64,000 bases of DNA, from NCBI GenBank assembly GCA_023634235.1, contig JAMKCF010000012.1, positions 4,756,329 to 4,820,328 of the forward strand, given 5' to 3'. The position numbers and the translations under genes were made by a program. Origin of the DNA: Pisaster brevispinus. Lineage: Eukaryota > Echinodermata > Asteroidea > Forcipulatida > Asteriidae. Shown here one piece after another: positions 1-10,621 of this stretch (position 1 is its first letter; the number at the start of each line of letters is the position of its first letter). Under the pieces are notes generated by a model. It did not search any database. It was not told where the DNA came from and saw nothing but the letters and a program-made list of their open reading frames with translations.

Positions 1-1318
1 TGCTTACCGCGAAATTCTGTGTTTACAGCTCACAAAACTATGTGCTTTACAGGGCACTGTAAGCAAAGCAGAGTCATGAAATTTGACCCAGTTTGGCTCA
101 GTGGTTTCCTTCCATGCTTTTTTTCTGTGGACCCCTGTTAGAATCCCACCCGATTGCGTCTTTAAGCATTACATACCAAGTGTGGACGCGAGAACGTCCA
201 TGCAATGTAGGGACTTGAAACACTGTATGGACTTGAGCTGTCCACACAGTGTTTTCACCAGTGTTGAGGAATATATTTTGTTAAGTGCACAAGCATGACA
301 AGGCAAAGGAATGTCCAAAGTGTGAAACACAGAGCTGTGGTGGGTTTTCCCTATTGAAGTTTTCCTCCCACATCTAAAACCGAACAATTCTTCTCGTTTC
401 CTGTTCATCATGTTATTGGTGCTAATTGTGCTTTTTGATGTGTAATGAATAAATGACAACATTTTTTTTTTTAAACATGATGTCGAATGAAAACTATAAT
501 TATTTGAACTGTTCACAAAGCAGGCCATCCTATCGGCAAATTCATTCAGGGCCTATTGTCTTGTGTTTCACCAATTTAGTTGATCCTTGTAATTGTAAGC
601 GATTCAAAAGAGGGCGTGGGTCGTAAAAGTTTACAACAATATTGCCTGAAATTAGATTCACGGCATTAGGTAGGGATCAAAAGAAACAAAACACCAGCAG
701 CATGGCGGTGCACATCCTAGCTGGGACAATCGTTTGTAGTCCGTCTTGGTCAGGTCCCCACGATCCCGACCGTTCGGAGGTACGAGAGTTACGATGACAA
801 CTTAAGACAGTGCATGACAGAGTATAGGCAAAAATAAAATACACAGGGCTCGTAAATTAGTTGAAACTAACCTGGTATGACGTGCAAGCACCCTTTTATC
901 CGATCAGCTGTAACAGCATTATTAATTTCCAACTCGGCGGAGATAATTTTGGGGAACTGTCACGTCCACGAACGCCGGTTTGAGAATGAAATGACACCAG
1001 CTACTCACTCTTGATCTTCAGGTCGCCCAAAATAAAGGTTGCGGTTGTTTTGTGGTGTTGGTATGGCGCCCTCTACGGAATTTCTTTACGCACGTGGCGC
1101 GAAAATATAGTCGAAAAATGTATCGAAAACCCGCGCCCCCCTCATCGGAAGCTATCGTGATTAGGCCTAAGAGTTACCTTGAAACACTATCAGTTTGGAA
1201 TCGTATACTTGATATTTGGAAGAGATATATAGTTGTCCTCTTTTATACAGATAACTATACTTAGGTTCAACCCCTTCCTAAGCTCACATTATTTTCTGGT
1301 AGGACTAGGGGTGAGTTA
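1..1318. other. Non-coding stretch left of the TIR transposon
   Basis: No open frame here resembles a known protein. Only short frames of about 70 to 120 codons occur, and none has splice signals or recognisable motifs. A tRNA-like SINE relic covers about 88-460. The rest (460-1318) shows nothing beyond ordinary AT-rich sequence. Confidence 0.5.
88..460 (+). mobile_element. Degenerate tRNA-derived SINE-like repeat
   Basis: The segment around 93-150 (GTTTGGCTCAGTGG, then GTTAGAATCCCACC) resembles the A-box and B-box parts of a tRNA head. The segment around 340-400 (TTTTCCTCCCACATCTAAAA) matches the downstream part of another copy at 19755-19940 in the same order. The middle (about 160-330) has no counterpart there, so it may be an insertion or diverged sequence. 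Family membership is inferred from these two copies only. Confidence 0.4.
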
Positions 1319-2528
1319 GCCCGAACATCTGACGTCACACTTCGAGGCTCGTGAATAACGCCAGTTAACCCGCAGGACTGTCCAATAGTATTTAAAAATT
1401 GGACTCTTGCAGTCATTGAAACGAAATTTAAAAAGACCCATTGATAACACGGATGGACGCCCGGCGTTCAATGTGCAACGCTAATATAAAACGTGAGCGC
1501 GACAAAGCATTTGAAAGTTATTGTCCTCATTCTACCTGTGAATTTTATTTGTTCAAAACTCAAATTAATGATTGTTTGAACAAGTTGTGGAGTATATGAA
1601 ATAAATCAAATAAAAGGGATCCATGTGTAGGCCTATAGATTATCACTTTAGTCGTTGAAATAATATGGACTGTTCCATCATTTCACTTGGCTTTGCCTCG
1701 TAAAATGAAACAGTCCAGATCTCAACTCTCGATCTAATTCTCTGCCATGACAATGTACTACAATATGCATCCATTTGTATAGTGTTTACATTTCACTTGA
1801 ATCTGGTTACTCGCCACAACCCAAGTTGGCTGTATTCTAGTTCGCTCGTCCCCAGCGCCTTGCCTTAAAACCAAAGACGCTGGGACGGGCAAACGTATCA
1901 AGCACGCTCATTGGTTAATGCTCAGTCCCATCATGCATCACACTCACACTGCAAGCACTGCACGCATGACGTACTTCCTGAACAAGAATATGTGCAAGCT
2001 GATTAGCCCATCCCAGCGGTCCTGGATAGGCCGCTGCCGAGCGAAGTATTCTATTCGCTCGGCGAAAGAGGTGATTACTGATTACCGTGAAAAAAAACGT
2101 TAAAAAACAATCATCTTGATGTTCTCTTTATCAGCACGGAAATCGCCATTACGGTTAGAGCGTGTGATAGTCAATTAGACTGGTCCCCTGTCTATATCCC
2201 CCACTGATCTCTATTATTGGATTGGATACAATGATTTCATTGGATAAACTTGCAGTGACGTAAGCTTTCCATATGTGTGTTATGATTGGTCTGCCCCGAA
2301 GTGACGTGTTTGTCCGCTACCATCAGAAGGAACTTTTCGATCGACTGGTGCTGCGCGCGTATTATTATGTAATGTTGTTTTATTCACAGGTGCACGTGAC
2401 TTGTGCGTAGACTACGAATCTCTGCCGTGTGAATAGATGCAAAGCAACTGGCAGGATCCTGCCAGTTGCTCAAGGCTGGTATCTGGCGTTATTCACGAGC
2501 CTCGAAGTGTGACGTCAGAGGTTCTGGC
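1319..2528. mobile_element. Non-autonomous DNA transposon with 46-bp TIRs and TA duplication
   Basis: The left end 1319-1364 and right end 2483-2528 are inverted copies of each other over 46 bp with two mismatches. TA flanks both sides (1317-1318 and 2529-2530), as expected for a TA target-site duplication. The 1210-bp interior has no frame long enough for a transposase, so the element is non-autonomous. A TA duplication fits Tc1/mariner-like mobilisation, but that is inference. Related copies lie at 18734-19090 (matching the right half, inverted, also preceded by TA) and about 53090-53200 (internal fragment). Confidence 0.75.
2443..2470. repeat. Perfect 28-bp palindrome
   Basis: Every base of 2443-2470 equals its reverse complement, centred on a GGATCC. 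It lies just inside the right terminal inverted repeat of the 1319-2528 element. It could form a cruciform, but no function is known. Confidence 0.8.
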
Positions 2529-2534
2529 TAAGTT

Positions 2535-2595
2535 ATGCGTGGCTGATGCAGAGAAATGACCGTGATCTCAGACTTGAAATCAAGTCTAGCTTGGG
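2535..2595. mobile_element. Terminal fragment of the 30268-30480 MITE family
   Basis: The sequence GTGGCTGATGCAGAG at about 2540, followed by ATCTCAGACTTG and CAAGTCTAGC, is the reverse complement of the left end of the element at 30268. It abuts the right end of the 1319-2528 transposon, so the two insertions are juxtaposed or nested. Confidence 0.55.
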
Positions 2596-3362
2596 CTGCG
2601 TTAGTTGTCTTGAAAACGTGTCCTTTTTGTCCGGGGCTTCAAACAGGCGGACGAACCGGAGTCTAAGCCAAAACCTTGGTTTCTAAATGGGCAATAGAAT
2701 CAACACCAATGCAACTTAGAACATCGGAATTTGCTAAATCATTCATCATGACGCGACAAGTTTTCTTTTCCTCAGTCGATCGTAAGCTGCAAAGCCAGTG
2801 TTTTGTATAGGCCTAGGTTGCGAACTTGTGTCGTACCCAAAGTCATGACACCCTATCGCAAGTTCACTCCGCGAAGAAGGTGTGGGACAAAGGCCTTTAT
2901 TTTGCAAAGAGTTTACCTGATTTCGTATGGATGGCCTTGGGTAATGTATTAGTGGGTTATTGAAAAAAGCTCCGTTTAGAAAAAATACATAACCCCCCCC
3001 CCCCCTTTTTGTCACAAAGCATTATTACTTGTTTTGTTTGGTGCTGGTGATATGAATATGATATGAAAGCATTTTGTATTAAATGAATTTGTTTCGTATG
3101 TTTTGCAGTGAAGGCCGCCCAAACCTTGGACAAACCTCCCACTTTGGACAATAGGCTAAAGAGGTATATACTGGCCAAAGGAAAAAGACACCATTGTTAA
3201 CGACACTAGTAGTGTGCGTGTTATTTTTTTCTTTGATTTTGTTGTTGTTAGTTTTCCCCCGTTCTCCTTCAAGGTTTCTTTTTTCCATTATTAGTCCTTT
3301 AGTGTGCGTATATTTAGGCATGCACAAAGAAGTCACTCAGACAGAACAAGCTGTTTTTTCCT

Positions 3363-3381
3363 CCCCCCCCCCCCCCCCCCC
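3363..3381. repeat. Poly(C) run, 19 bases, in the P450 upstream region
   Basis: This is an uninterrupted run of 19 C, about 127 bases before the P450 start codon. A second run of 13 C lies at 2993-3005. Such runs are unusually frequent across this window. They can form i-motif or G-quadruplex structures and are prone to assembly error. Confidence 0.85.
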
Positions 3382-3507
3382 GCTTCAGATTATACTTATA
3401 GGTCTATAGTGGTACGTGCGAAGGGGTTAATGTACACGACCGTTCTGCCGCTCACATTGGTTGAACAATTTTAGAGGCATTTTAATCGCTGATCTTAATT
3501 TGGAAAC

Positions 3508-6500
3508 ATGGGTGAAATGTCTATGTTCGGTTTAATCGACCTTAAAACATTGCTGCTAGGAATGGCGGTATTCCTTGGCGTGTATTGGGTAGACCTACTT
3601 CGCCGCAAAAGGCACAGTAACCTCCCACCTGGACCGACGGGTTGGCCGCTGCTCGGCTACCTGCCCAAGCTTCTCTGGAGTGATTGCCCGTGTGTTACAC
3701 TCATGCATGAGTCCAGGACGTACGGCGAAGTGCTGAGTGTCAACCTGGCCGGGCAGTTAACCGTGGTGCTCAATAGCCCTGCAGTTATGAGAGAAGCATT
3801 AAACAACCCACATGTCAGTGATCGACCGTTAACTCACTTATACGACAACCTGGTGCCTAATGGTAAAGGTGAGCCGAGATAAAGCCCAATTTCATAAAGC
3901 ATGATTATAGAAAGCACATGAATTGGATGTGCTCATGAGTACTTTTCTAGTTTATGTTTACATAATAATTATGACTACTATGAAAAATACGACAAAGGAC
4001 CAAACTAGGCCTATAGTGATTTAATTATTAGGCCTATTAACTAATAATTCGATTCATTTTTCAATGCTATATGCCTATTTCTCGTAGGTCTCATCGATTC
4101 TTTTCGCATTTTTAATTTGAGGTGCCTTGTGCAATTTAATTTCACATCAAAAAGTTCCTCTTCTGGTTTGTTTCCCCTTTCCCCCTTTTTCTCCTCTTAA
4201 AACTGGTTTTACTCCCACATTATTTCATGCTTTAAATGTTATGTTAAAAACCTTTGATGTTCACTGTTTTTATTCATTGTTCATTTTCTTCATAATTTTT
4301 ACATAAACTGTTATATTTTATCCACTCTACTTGTTTTACAACTAGATGTGGGGCGGCAGGTCTACCGGGCCACAGTAATTAATTTGCTTTTGTTTCTCCA
4401 CGCCCATCTGGAAATGTTGTATTGTCTTGTAGCGTTGTATTGGCTAGATCAATTATAATAATAATAATACAAATAATAATGATAATAATAATAATAATAA
4501 GTTTCCTGAAACCTTTGGGCCTTTTCGAAACCCCGGCTTCAAATTCAGCTTTACCATAATTTAGTGCTCAGTTCTTTAAAAGCCGCAAACCAGTAGCACA
4601 CAGTTTCAAATCCCAGTACTGTACTTTGTCAGCACATGTACTGTAATGTTATGTAATGTGCATTACGGTGTGCTGTATATACATTTTTACATGTGCACGC
4701 GCTTCAGGATTATGATGTTGTTAGAAAGACACCGTCGGTGTGGGGGCCCGGGCCCGGGGAACCCTGTAAAATTTCCTGTTTGGCTTTTGGCGGCTTTGCA
4801 TGTAAAGAGCCTTTAAACGAGGAGCCGGTGTCCTAGGTATATCTGTTGCCCGGAGATTCTGTCCCACAATGGCAAATTAACGTGGGCTGAAGGAGGTTGA
4901 TTCAAAATAGGGGCGCTATCAGAAGAAGTTTATGCACAGTTTACCGTATGGGGGACGGAAGCTTCCGGGGGACAGAATCTCCTGCCACACCGGCGAACCC
5001 GATGCCGCGGACCGTGTTAAAAGAAACAAGGTTTCTGTCGAGGAGACTCTACTGGCAATAACATCAAAAACACTAAAAGTGGGATTATTGAGAGAAAACA
5101 AATTCCGAAGAGAAAAGATATGAATGGAAGCAAGCAAAGTGCTCTTGGTAGTAATATTTTTCATCCCATTTTGGTCGTTAGTTGCACGTTTGAATGGAAT
5201 ATTTTCATCATGGTGTTGTTTGTGTCTTTTGTGGGTTGGGTTTTTTTTTCCTCTTATGTTTTTTTATGATTTGATATTTTCTCATTGCATGCAGGCGTGG
5301 CGACAGCTTCGGGTAAATCCTGGTCCATTCAAAGACGGTTTTGTCTCACAGCTCTCAGAGGATTTGGTTTTGGTAAATCCTGTTTTGAAGATACCATAGC
5401 AAAAGAGACTTCTCGCGTCGTCGAAGCAATGCTAGACCACAAGGGGGCGCCTTTCGACCCAACCCACCTGTTCAATAACTCCGTCTCGAACATCATCTGC
5501 TCCTTGAATTTCGGGAAAACATTCGAGTATACGGACCCGAAGTTCCAGAAATTACTCGCCACAATCAATCGTGCTTTCGCGCTGACCGGCGCTGGGGGGC
5601 CAATGGTGTTCCTCCCTTTTGTCCAAAAGTTAACATTTCTCCCAGCATATCGAGAGCTTACACGCAACATTGAGGAAATTTTAACGTTTGTTCGTGAGGA
5701 AATCGAAGCGCATCGTTCAAACTTTGACGTTGATAGCCCGAGAGATTTAATCGACCACTATCTGATAGCAGAACAACGTAATCTTGAGAAAATGAACACA
5801 TCAAGTCACATAAACGCCGACAACATGCTCGTCACAATTTTTGAGATCTTCATGGCCGGTACGGAAACCACATCAAGCTCTCTCCGCTGGGCGGTACTTT
5901 ACATGATGGAGTACCCGGAGATCCAAACCAAAATACAGCAAGAGATCGACAGTGTGGTTGGAAGGAACCGGCTCCCGCGCCTCGCCGACCGGCCTGATCT
6001 GCCGTTCACCGAGGCGACCATCTTGGAACTTCAGCGCTTCATGCCGATCACGCCACTCCCTCTTGCACACTACACATCTAGCGACACTGAAATACAAGGA
6101 TATAGCATACCCAAGGATACCATTGTCTTGGCTAATCTCATGTCTGTTTGTAAAGATGAATCTTTGTGGAAGAAGCCCGATGTCTTCGATCCTGGTCGAT
6201 TCATTAAAGATGGGAAGATGATTCCAGCAGATGATTTTATTATCTTTGGTACAGGTGAGATAGGAAATGAAAACATAACGAGAATTTAACCAAAATTTGA
6301 CGATTAAAATCTTTGGTTGGTGAAAGATTACATTAATTTTATTTTCATGATCTTAAATGTCAACAAACATCATCTAAACCAACCTGAGAAAATGTGGATT
6401 TTTTATGGATTTTTTTCGTATGGGATTTTGTGCATGCTTATAATAATCAAGCTTGATAATGATAATATGTTGTTTGTATCAATCTAGCAACGGTGAACTG

Positions 6501-7656
6501 TGATGGGGTCTTCTACACATGGTTCTGTTGAGGATTGGTTCTAGTAATTTTGTAATAATTGAGCATTCAGGTTTAAAATAATCGTTTTTGTTGCTGCGAT
6601 GAATACTAAAAATACTAGTTCGGTATATTTTTTATGTAAATATTCACTAAATTATTGAACCTGGTTTCCAATTAATTTAATTAATTAAATCTTGCAAGAA
6701 AACGAACAAAATGGTCGTGGTATAAAACTTGTCAATTTCATGTATAAACTATTTTTTTATGAAGAATGAAATCCGACATGCTACAATTATTGTTGCACAC
6801 TGCTATGGGTTTATGGTGTTCTGTACACCCGGGGTGCCAATGGCACAGAACCCTCGATGGTGCATAAAAACCCACGGACCCCATCACAGAGCGTGCAACA
6901 GTTGTTCTCTTCATATAATACGGAGGCGATCTGTTGTACTATTCCAACATCATGCACGACGAAATTGACACAGTTACAAAACAAAAAACGAATAGTGGCA
7001 AGCTACATGCCATGACAGGAATATTGCTTCACTGCAGTTGTATGCGGTTCATCGCACAGGAATGTAAATCAAATTTAGGCCGTGTCCGAAACAGCAACTT
7101 CGGCTACAGCTACAGCTAGATCAGCGCGTCTGCCAGTGTTGAAGAATAGGCAGACGCGCGCGATCTAGGCGTAGCTGATAGCCGAAGTCGCCGTTTTGGA
7201 CACGGCCTTATTACATAGTGCCAGAATACAACTTCGAACCTTTTTAGGGTTATTTTTAATGTTGTACAAGGCGCTGGAAACCACCAACGGTGTGCACAAT
7301 CAAGGCAAAGAGCAAGGACGTACCCCGTGGGGTACATCACTAATGTTCCCTTGAGCATCTTTATAGATTCTTGACCAATAAAAAAAAAAATCACAATCTA
7401 TAATTGTACCGTGGTATAACAATTCCGTTTGGATGCAGTTTCAATTGGTTTTCTTTTCTTTCTTGTTTTGGCAGGTCGCCGGGTGTGTCTTGGAGAAGGT
7501 CTTGCCCGGATGGAGCTCTTCATCTGCTTCTCGAACCTTCTGCATCAATTCACCTTCAAGAAGCCCGACGATACCACCATCTTGTCCTTCAAAGCTATCG
7601 AGGGGTTGACCAGAGCCCCGTTGGATTACAAAACACGTGCGATACCACGAGACTGA
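3508..7656 (+). CDS. CYP2-clan cytochrome P450, three exons, 500 aa
   Basis: Predicted microsomal haem monooxygenase. The exons are 3508-3868, 5295-6254 and 7475-7656, all with GT-AG introns and joining in frame (split codons at Gly121 and Gly441). In order the protein shows an N-terminal membrane anchor (about residues 9-31), a basic stop-transfer, a proline-rich hinge PPGP (40-43), the C-helix WxxxR (Trp130, Arg134), the I-helix oxygen-binding AGTETT (308-313), the K-helix ExxR (Glu365, Arg368), the FDPGRF segment (418-423) and the haem loop FGTGRRVCLG with cysteine ligand Cys445. The segment after Gly121, with RRF and FGFGK, is typical of CYP2-type enzymes. The length is normal for the family. 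All key residues are present, so the gene looks functional. The substrate and exact subfamily cannot be told from sequence alone. Three exons is far fewer than the nine of vertebrate CYP2 genes. Intron 1 holds an AAT microsatellite and an inverted repeat; intron 2 holds two small hairpin elements. Confidence 0.93.
4453..4500. repeat. AAT trinucleotide microsatellite
   Basis: An interrupted run of AAT/ATA units in P450 intron 1. Confidence 0.8.
4852..4982. repeat. 130-bp inverted-repeat element in P450 intron 1
   Basis: The 14-bp arms at 4852-4865 (GGAGATTCTGTCCC) and 4969-4982 are exact inverted copies about 100 bp apart. The size suggests a MITE remnant, but no target duplication was recognised. 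Confidence 0.5.
6791..6900. repeat. Imperfect hairpin in P450 intron 2
   Basis: Two arms beginning GTTGCAC (left, 6791) and ending GTGCAAC (right, 6900) share TATGGGTTTATG-like and TTCTGT blocks in inverted orientation with several mismatches and small gaps. This is probably an old foldback or MITE copy. Confidence 0.45.
7078..7207. mobile_element. PIF/Harbinger-type MITE with TTA target duplication
   Basis: A 130-bp near-complete inverted repeat starts GGCCGTGTCC and ends GGACACGGCC. TTA flanks it on both sides (7075-7077 and 7208-7210). The arms of about 57 bp match with scattered mismatches. A 3-bp TTA duplication is typical of PIF/Harbinger elements. It lies in P450 intron 2 and carries no coding capacity. 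Confidence 0.75.
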
Positions 7657-7712
7657 ACTAAAAAGGACGCGACCTGATTTATATTATTTACTGTTTAAAC
7701 CTGATAAAAAGA

Positions 7713-7718
7713 ATAAAA
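7713..7718 (+). terminator. Polyadenylation signal of the P450 gene
   Basis: AATAAA lies 57 bases after the P450 stop codon, a normal spacing for a short 3' UTR. No other AATAAA comes earlier after the stop. Confidence 0.6.
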
Positions 7719-8849
7719 TACAGGCAGACAACAATGCGGAAAGCATATACACATAAATAGCGGTATGTACATGTACATAAAAAGCGATACGCATAACATA
7801 GGCAAGAGTAGAAACTATAGGCTTTTCCCATTCGTTTTCTATTGTCCCCTTTCTTAAATTTGTCTTGTTTATAGCAACATTGTGGGGCTATTACATATAT
7901 TTAAAAAAATGTATTAAAGCAACAAGCAACCAAAAACAAGACTTATAGTACAGTTCCTACCTTAATAAAAAAAAATCACCCCATAATGTAACTCTCGTTT
8001 GCCCAGACAAACAGTAGATAGATTGAGAGATAACTTAAGTTTAATTCATAAATTAAGGGCAAACTTAATCCCTTTGAAGAATTAGTAAAAAAAAATAAGA
8101 CTCTATGGTTTTGTTAGTATTATAGGCGCCTATGTGTGCTAGTTTCGCGGAAAGTGGAAATGGAGCCGCATAAGAACATTCAAGAAAGAAAACAAAGAAA
8201 GTTGTGGAAGTGAAAATTAATGTTGTGGGCTAGTTTAAAAACTAATACTAGACAAAGTACATAGGTAAACAAATATTTACAATTACATTGTTGGAGGTGT
8301 ACATAAGAGTTTTACAAAATGAAGTCGTTTTATTATAATTTTGCCAGAGTTTTTTGTGTGTGTTCCCAAAGTGACGTACCTAAACTAGACTGGCGTAGTG
8401 ATCGGTGGAGGTAACAATTTGAGTTCTACAAATGTAATGAATGTGCGGTGCCTATATTTTAAATTTTGCGAGTAGTTTGCGTTGATGTTTATGAAATTTG
8501 ACATTCGCAATTTTCTGGACTTTTAAATGAATCTTTGTATAATTATGATCTTAGATTAGTCATGTTAACGTTCTTTAATTTCTTACATTTTTTCTGATGA
8601 TTTTGAATCGGTTATTAGTTAATTTGTGTTCACTGGGTCACATAATTAAACCGTACCTTAAACAAGTTGACGTGTAGAGAAAATATTAAAACCGTCAATA
8701 AGGCCTTCGTGGCTTAATAGTCAGCTGATAGCCGCGAAGTGTCTGGAACCAGGGAACGGTTACTTGCGCGCGCGCCTGCGGTCTCTCCCCATCCCCAATT
8801 AGACCCCTTGCACATTACGTCACAAGCCCCTAACCATTGGTGGTAAGCC

Positions 8850-8891
8850 CCAAACCATTGATCTCTATCCTGATAGAGATCAATGGTTTGG
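8850..8891. repeat. Perfect 20-bp-arm hairpin
   Basis: The arms 8850-8869 and 8872-8891 are exact inverted copies separated by two bases. The inner part, TGATCTCTAT, recurs in the hairpin at 52692-52741 and in the transposon interior near 2206, so the motif belongs to a dispersed element. Confidence 0.75.
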
Positions 8892-9334
8892 CCATAAAAT
8901 GAAGATCGAAACCAATATACCTGGTAACTGCATTTCTGGCAGTGTTATGCAGAGACACAATGGTTTCCCCCCATTCTTCTGCTAAGTGGTAAAACAAACT
9001 GTGACATCATCAATAAGGTATTGGTTCTCGACCTGCATTATGGTACCTTCCTCTTCAAGTCTTGTGAGCCGAGAAACACACTTAGGGGTATCATTGTTAA
9101 ATAATTGCTGGTAATGAAACCAGGGACACCTCACAAGCCTGAGCAAAACCTGTAAACAAGCCTTGATTGCTATGTGAAGGCCAGAAACACAAGTGTTGAC
9201 CTTCATTCTTCAATGACATGTGTCTTTTTATGTGCACTACCAATTCTAGTACACGGAACCTACCACCACGGCTCATAGTCAATCCGAAGGACAAGACAGT
9301 AGTATAATAGTATACAAATATTGACTGCTTCGAA

Positions 9335-9450
9335 TGCTATGGTTAAAATTACGACGCCCGAGGTGATCCTCGGCGCGTTCTATTTTCCCAAGGCTAATCG
9401 ACGGGTCCGATCCGGGGATCACCGAGAGAGTCGTAGTTTTAACCATAGCA
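9335..9450. mobile_element. Small foldback element (about 116 bp)
   Basis: The ends 9335-9370 (TGCTATGGTTAAAATTACGA) and 9413-9450 (ending TTTTAACCATAGCA) are inverted copies with few differences. No coding capacity, and no clear target duplication was seen. Confidence 0.6.
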
Positions 9451-10343
9451 CGATCCGAGTACGACTATATGTTTGTTTTATAACACCCCGTGCACACGTT
9501 TTGCCTAGACGTCAAGGTACCAAGAAGCTGCCACTGCTATGGGTTTTGTTCATTGCTGCCATGGGATAGTACATCGGGTTGCTAGTACGGTTATAGTACA
9601 TTGTTTGCTGGGTGTATAGCGCGTCACGTTCACGCGGCCTTCTAGTAAAAATAAGACATATTATCATGTGACGCGCTCTAATCCAATCCAATCAAAAGGC
9701 AGAATCTTTGTAAGGGCTGTTATAATAAAGTATATCTTGCTGACAATGGTACAAGTGCCACGACCGGGCCCGACACCGTGGGTGCTGACCACTACCAGAG
9801 CGAGTCCACCATAGCACCCAAGCGCCCGGCCACGGTACGCCACAAAGCGTTATCAACCGATATTTCTCGGTGTGATTACAATAATTGGCGAAAAACGTAC
9901 CATTCCACGATATTGATTGTCACCATATTGGTTGACATTATTCAAGTATGGTGGCTTCAAAGAGACATAGACAAATTATATATGTTGGCCTAAATATTTA
10001 CGTTTGCGGCGATTTTGGAGCACAAACTAGGTGAATATTCATGTAAATATTTACTCAAATTCCTGACACTGTGACTGTTTACATAATAGCCCATAATGTT
10101 GAAATAATTTACTGTATCACTCAAAATAAAAGTAAATCATATTGGCTTCTACTTTAGACCATGGAGGATCTATTTCTTCCTCTATGATGTTAAGACTAGT
10201 GGATCACTGACTACACCTTACGTGGAAAAACATCACAACGTCCTTAATAATTCCCCCATCATATTTTTTCTTCGAATCAACAAAGCTAAAGAATGAGCAA
10301 ATTGAATCATCTGACTGTGGGGCGGAGCTACAACACGCGCTTT

Positions 10344-10442
10344 CCTTATTTGGACATACCTAGTTTCCATATTTGGAGCCTCGATTTGAATTGATAATAT
10401 AAGTCTGGTTTCCGCCGCTACAATAGACTGTCCGTATAAAAA
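10344..10442 (+). promoter_or_regulatory. WDR1 core promoter with two CArG (SRF) boxes and a TATA box
   Basis: CCTTATTTGG at 10344-10353 and CCATATTTGG at 10367-10376 both fit the serum response factor consensus CC(A/T)6GG exactly. The first is the reverse complement of the classic actin-gene CArG sequence CCAAATAAGG. TATAAAAA follows at 10435-10442, then an E-box CACGTG at 10443-10448 and a GC-rich GGGGCGG near 10485. With the TATA box about 30 bases upstream, transcription should start near 10465, giving a 5' UTR of about 155 bases before the WDR1 ATG at 10622. SRF control of actin-cytoskeleton genes is known in animals. Its action at this site is inferred. Confidence 0.65.
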
Positions 10443-10621
10443 CACGTGTAACGAGAAGCTCTGCACAGTATAGTATTTATAGGAGGGGCGGTGTGTGTGA
10501 CCGACCTGTAACAGAGATTGCATGCGCTGGCTGAGACTGAGAGTGAGAGAATTAGAACGGTGTGTTTTTTTTATAATCGTGCATATCGTTTTGAAGTTGT
10601 GCTGAAAACATAAGTGTGAAG

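Larger units (their letters stand above)
7740..10320. other. Intergenic region between P450 and WDR1
   Basis: No gene was recognised. The stretch is AT-rich. It contains a hairpin at 8850-8891, a foldback element at 9335-9450 and an imperfect inverted repeat around 9605-9680 (GCGCGTCAC and GTGACGCGC). The last 300 bases belong to the WDR1 promoter. Confidence 0.6.

Noticed and set aside
1052..1264. 70-codon plus-strand frame left of the transposon
   Set aside because: No motif, no splice signals and composition like the surroundings.
4932..5280. Short open frames upstream of P450 exon 2
   Set aside because: They lie in intron 1. The conserved sequence begins exactly after the acceptor at 5294, in the frame continuing from exon 1.
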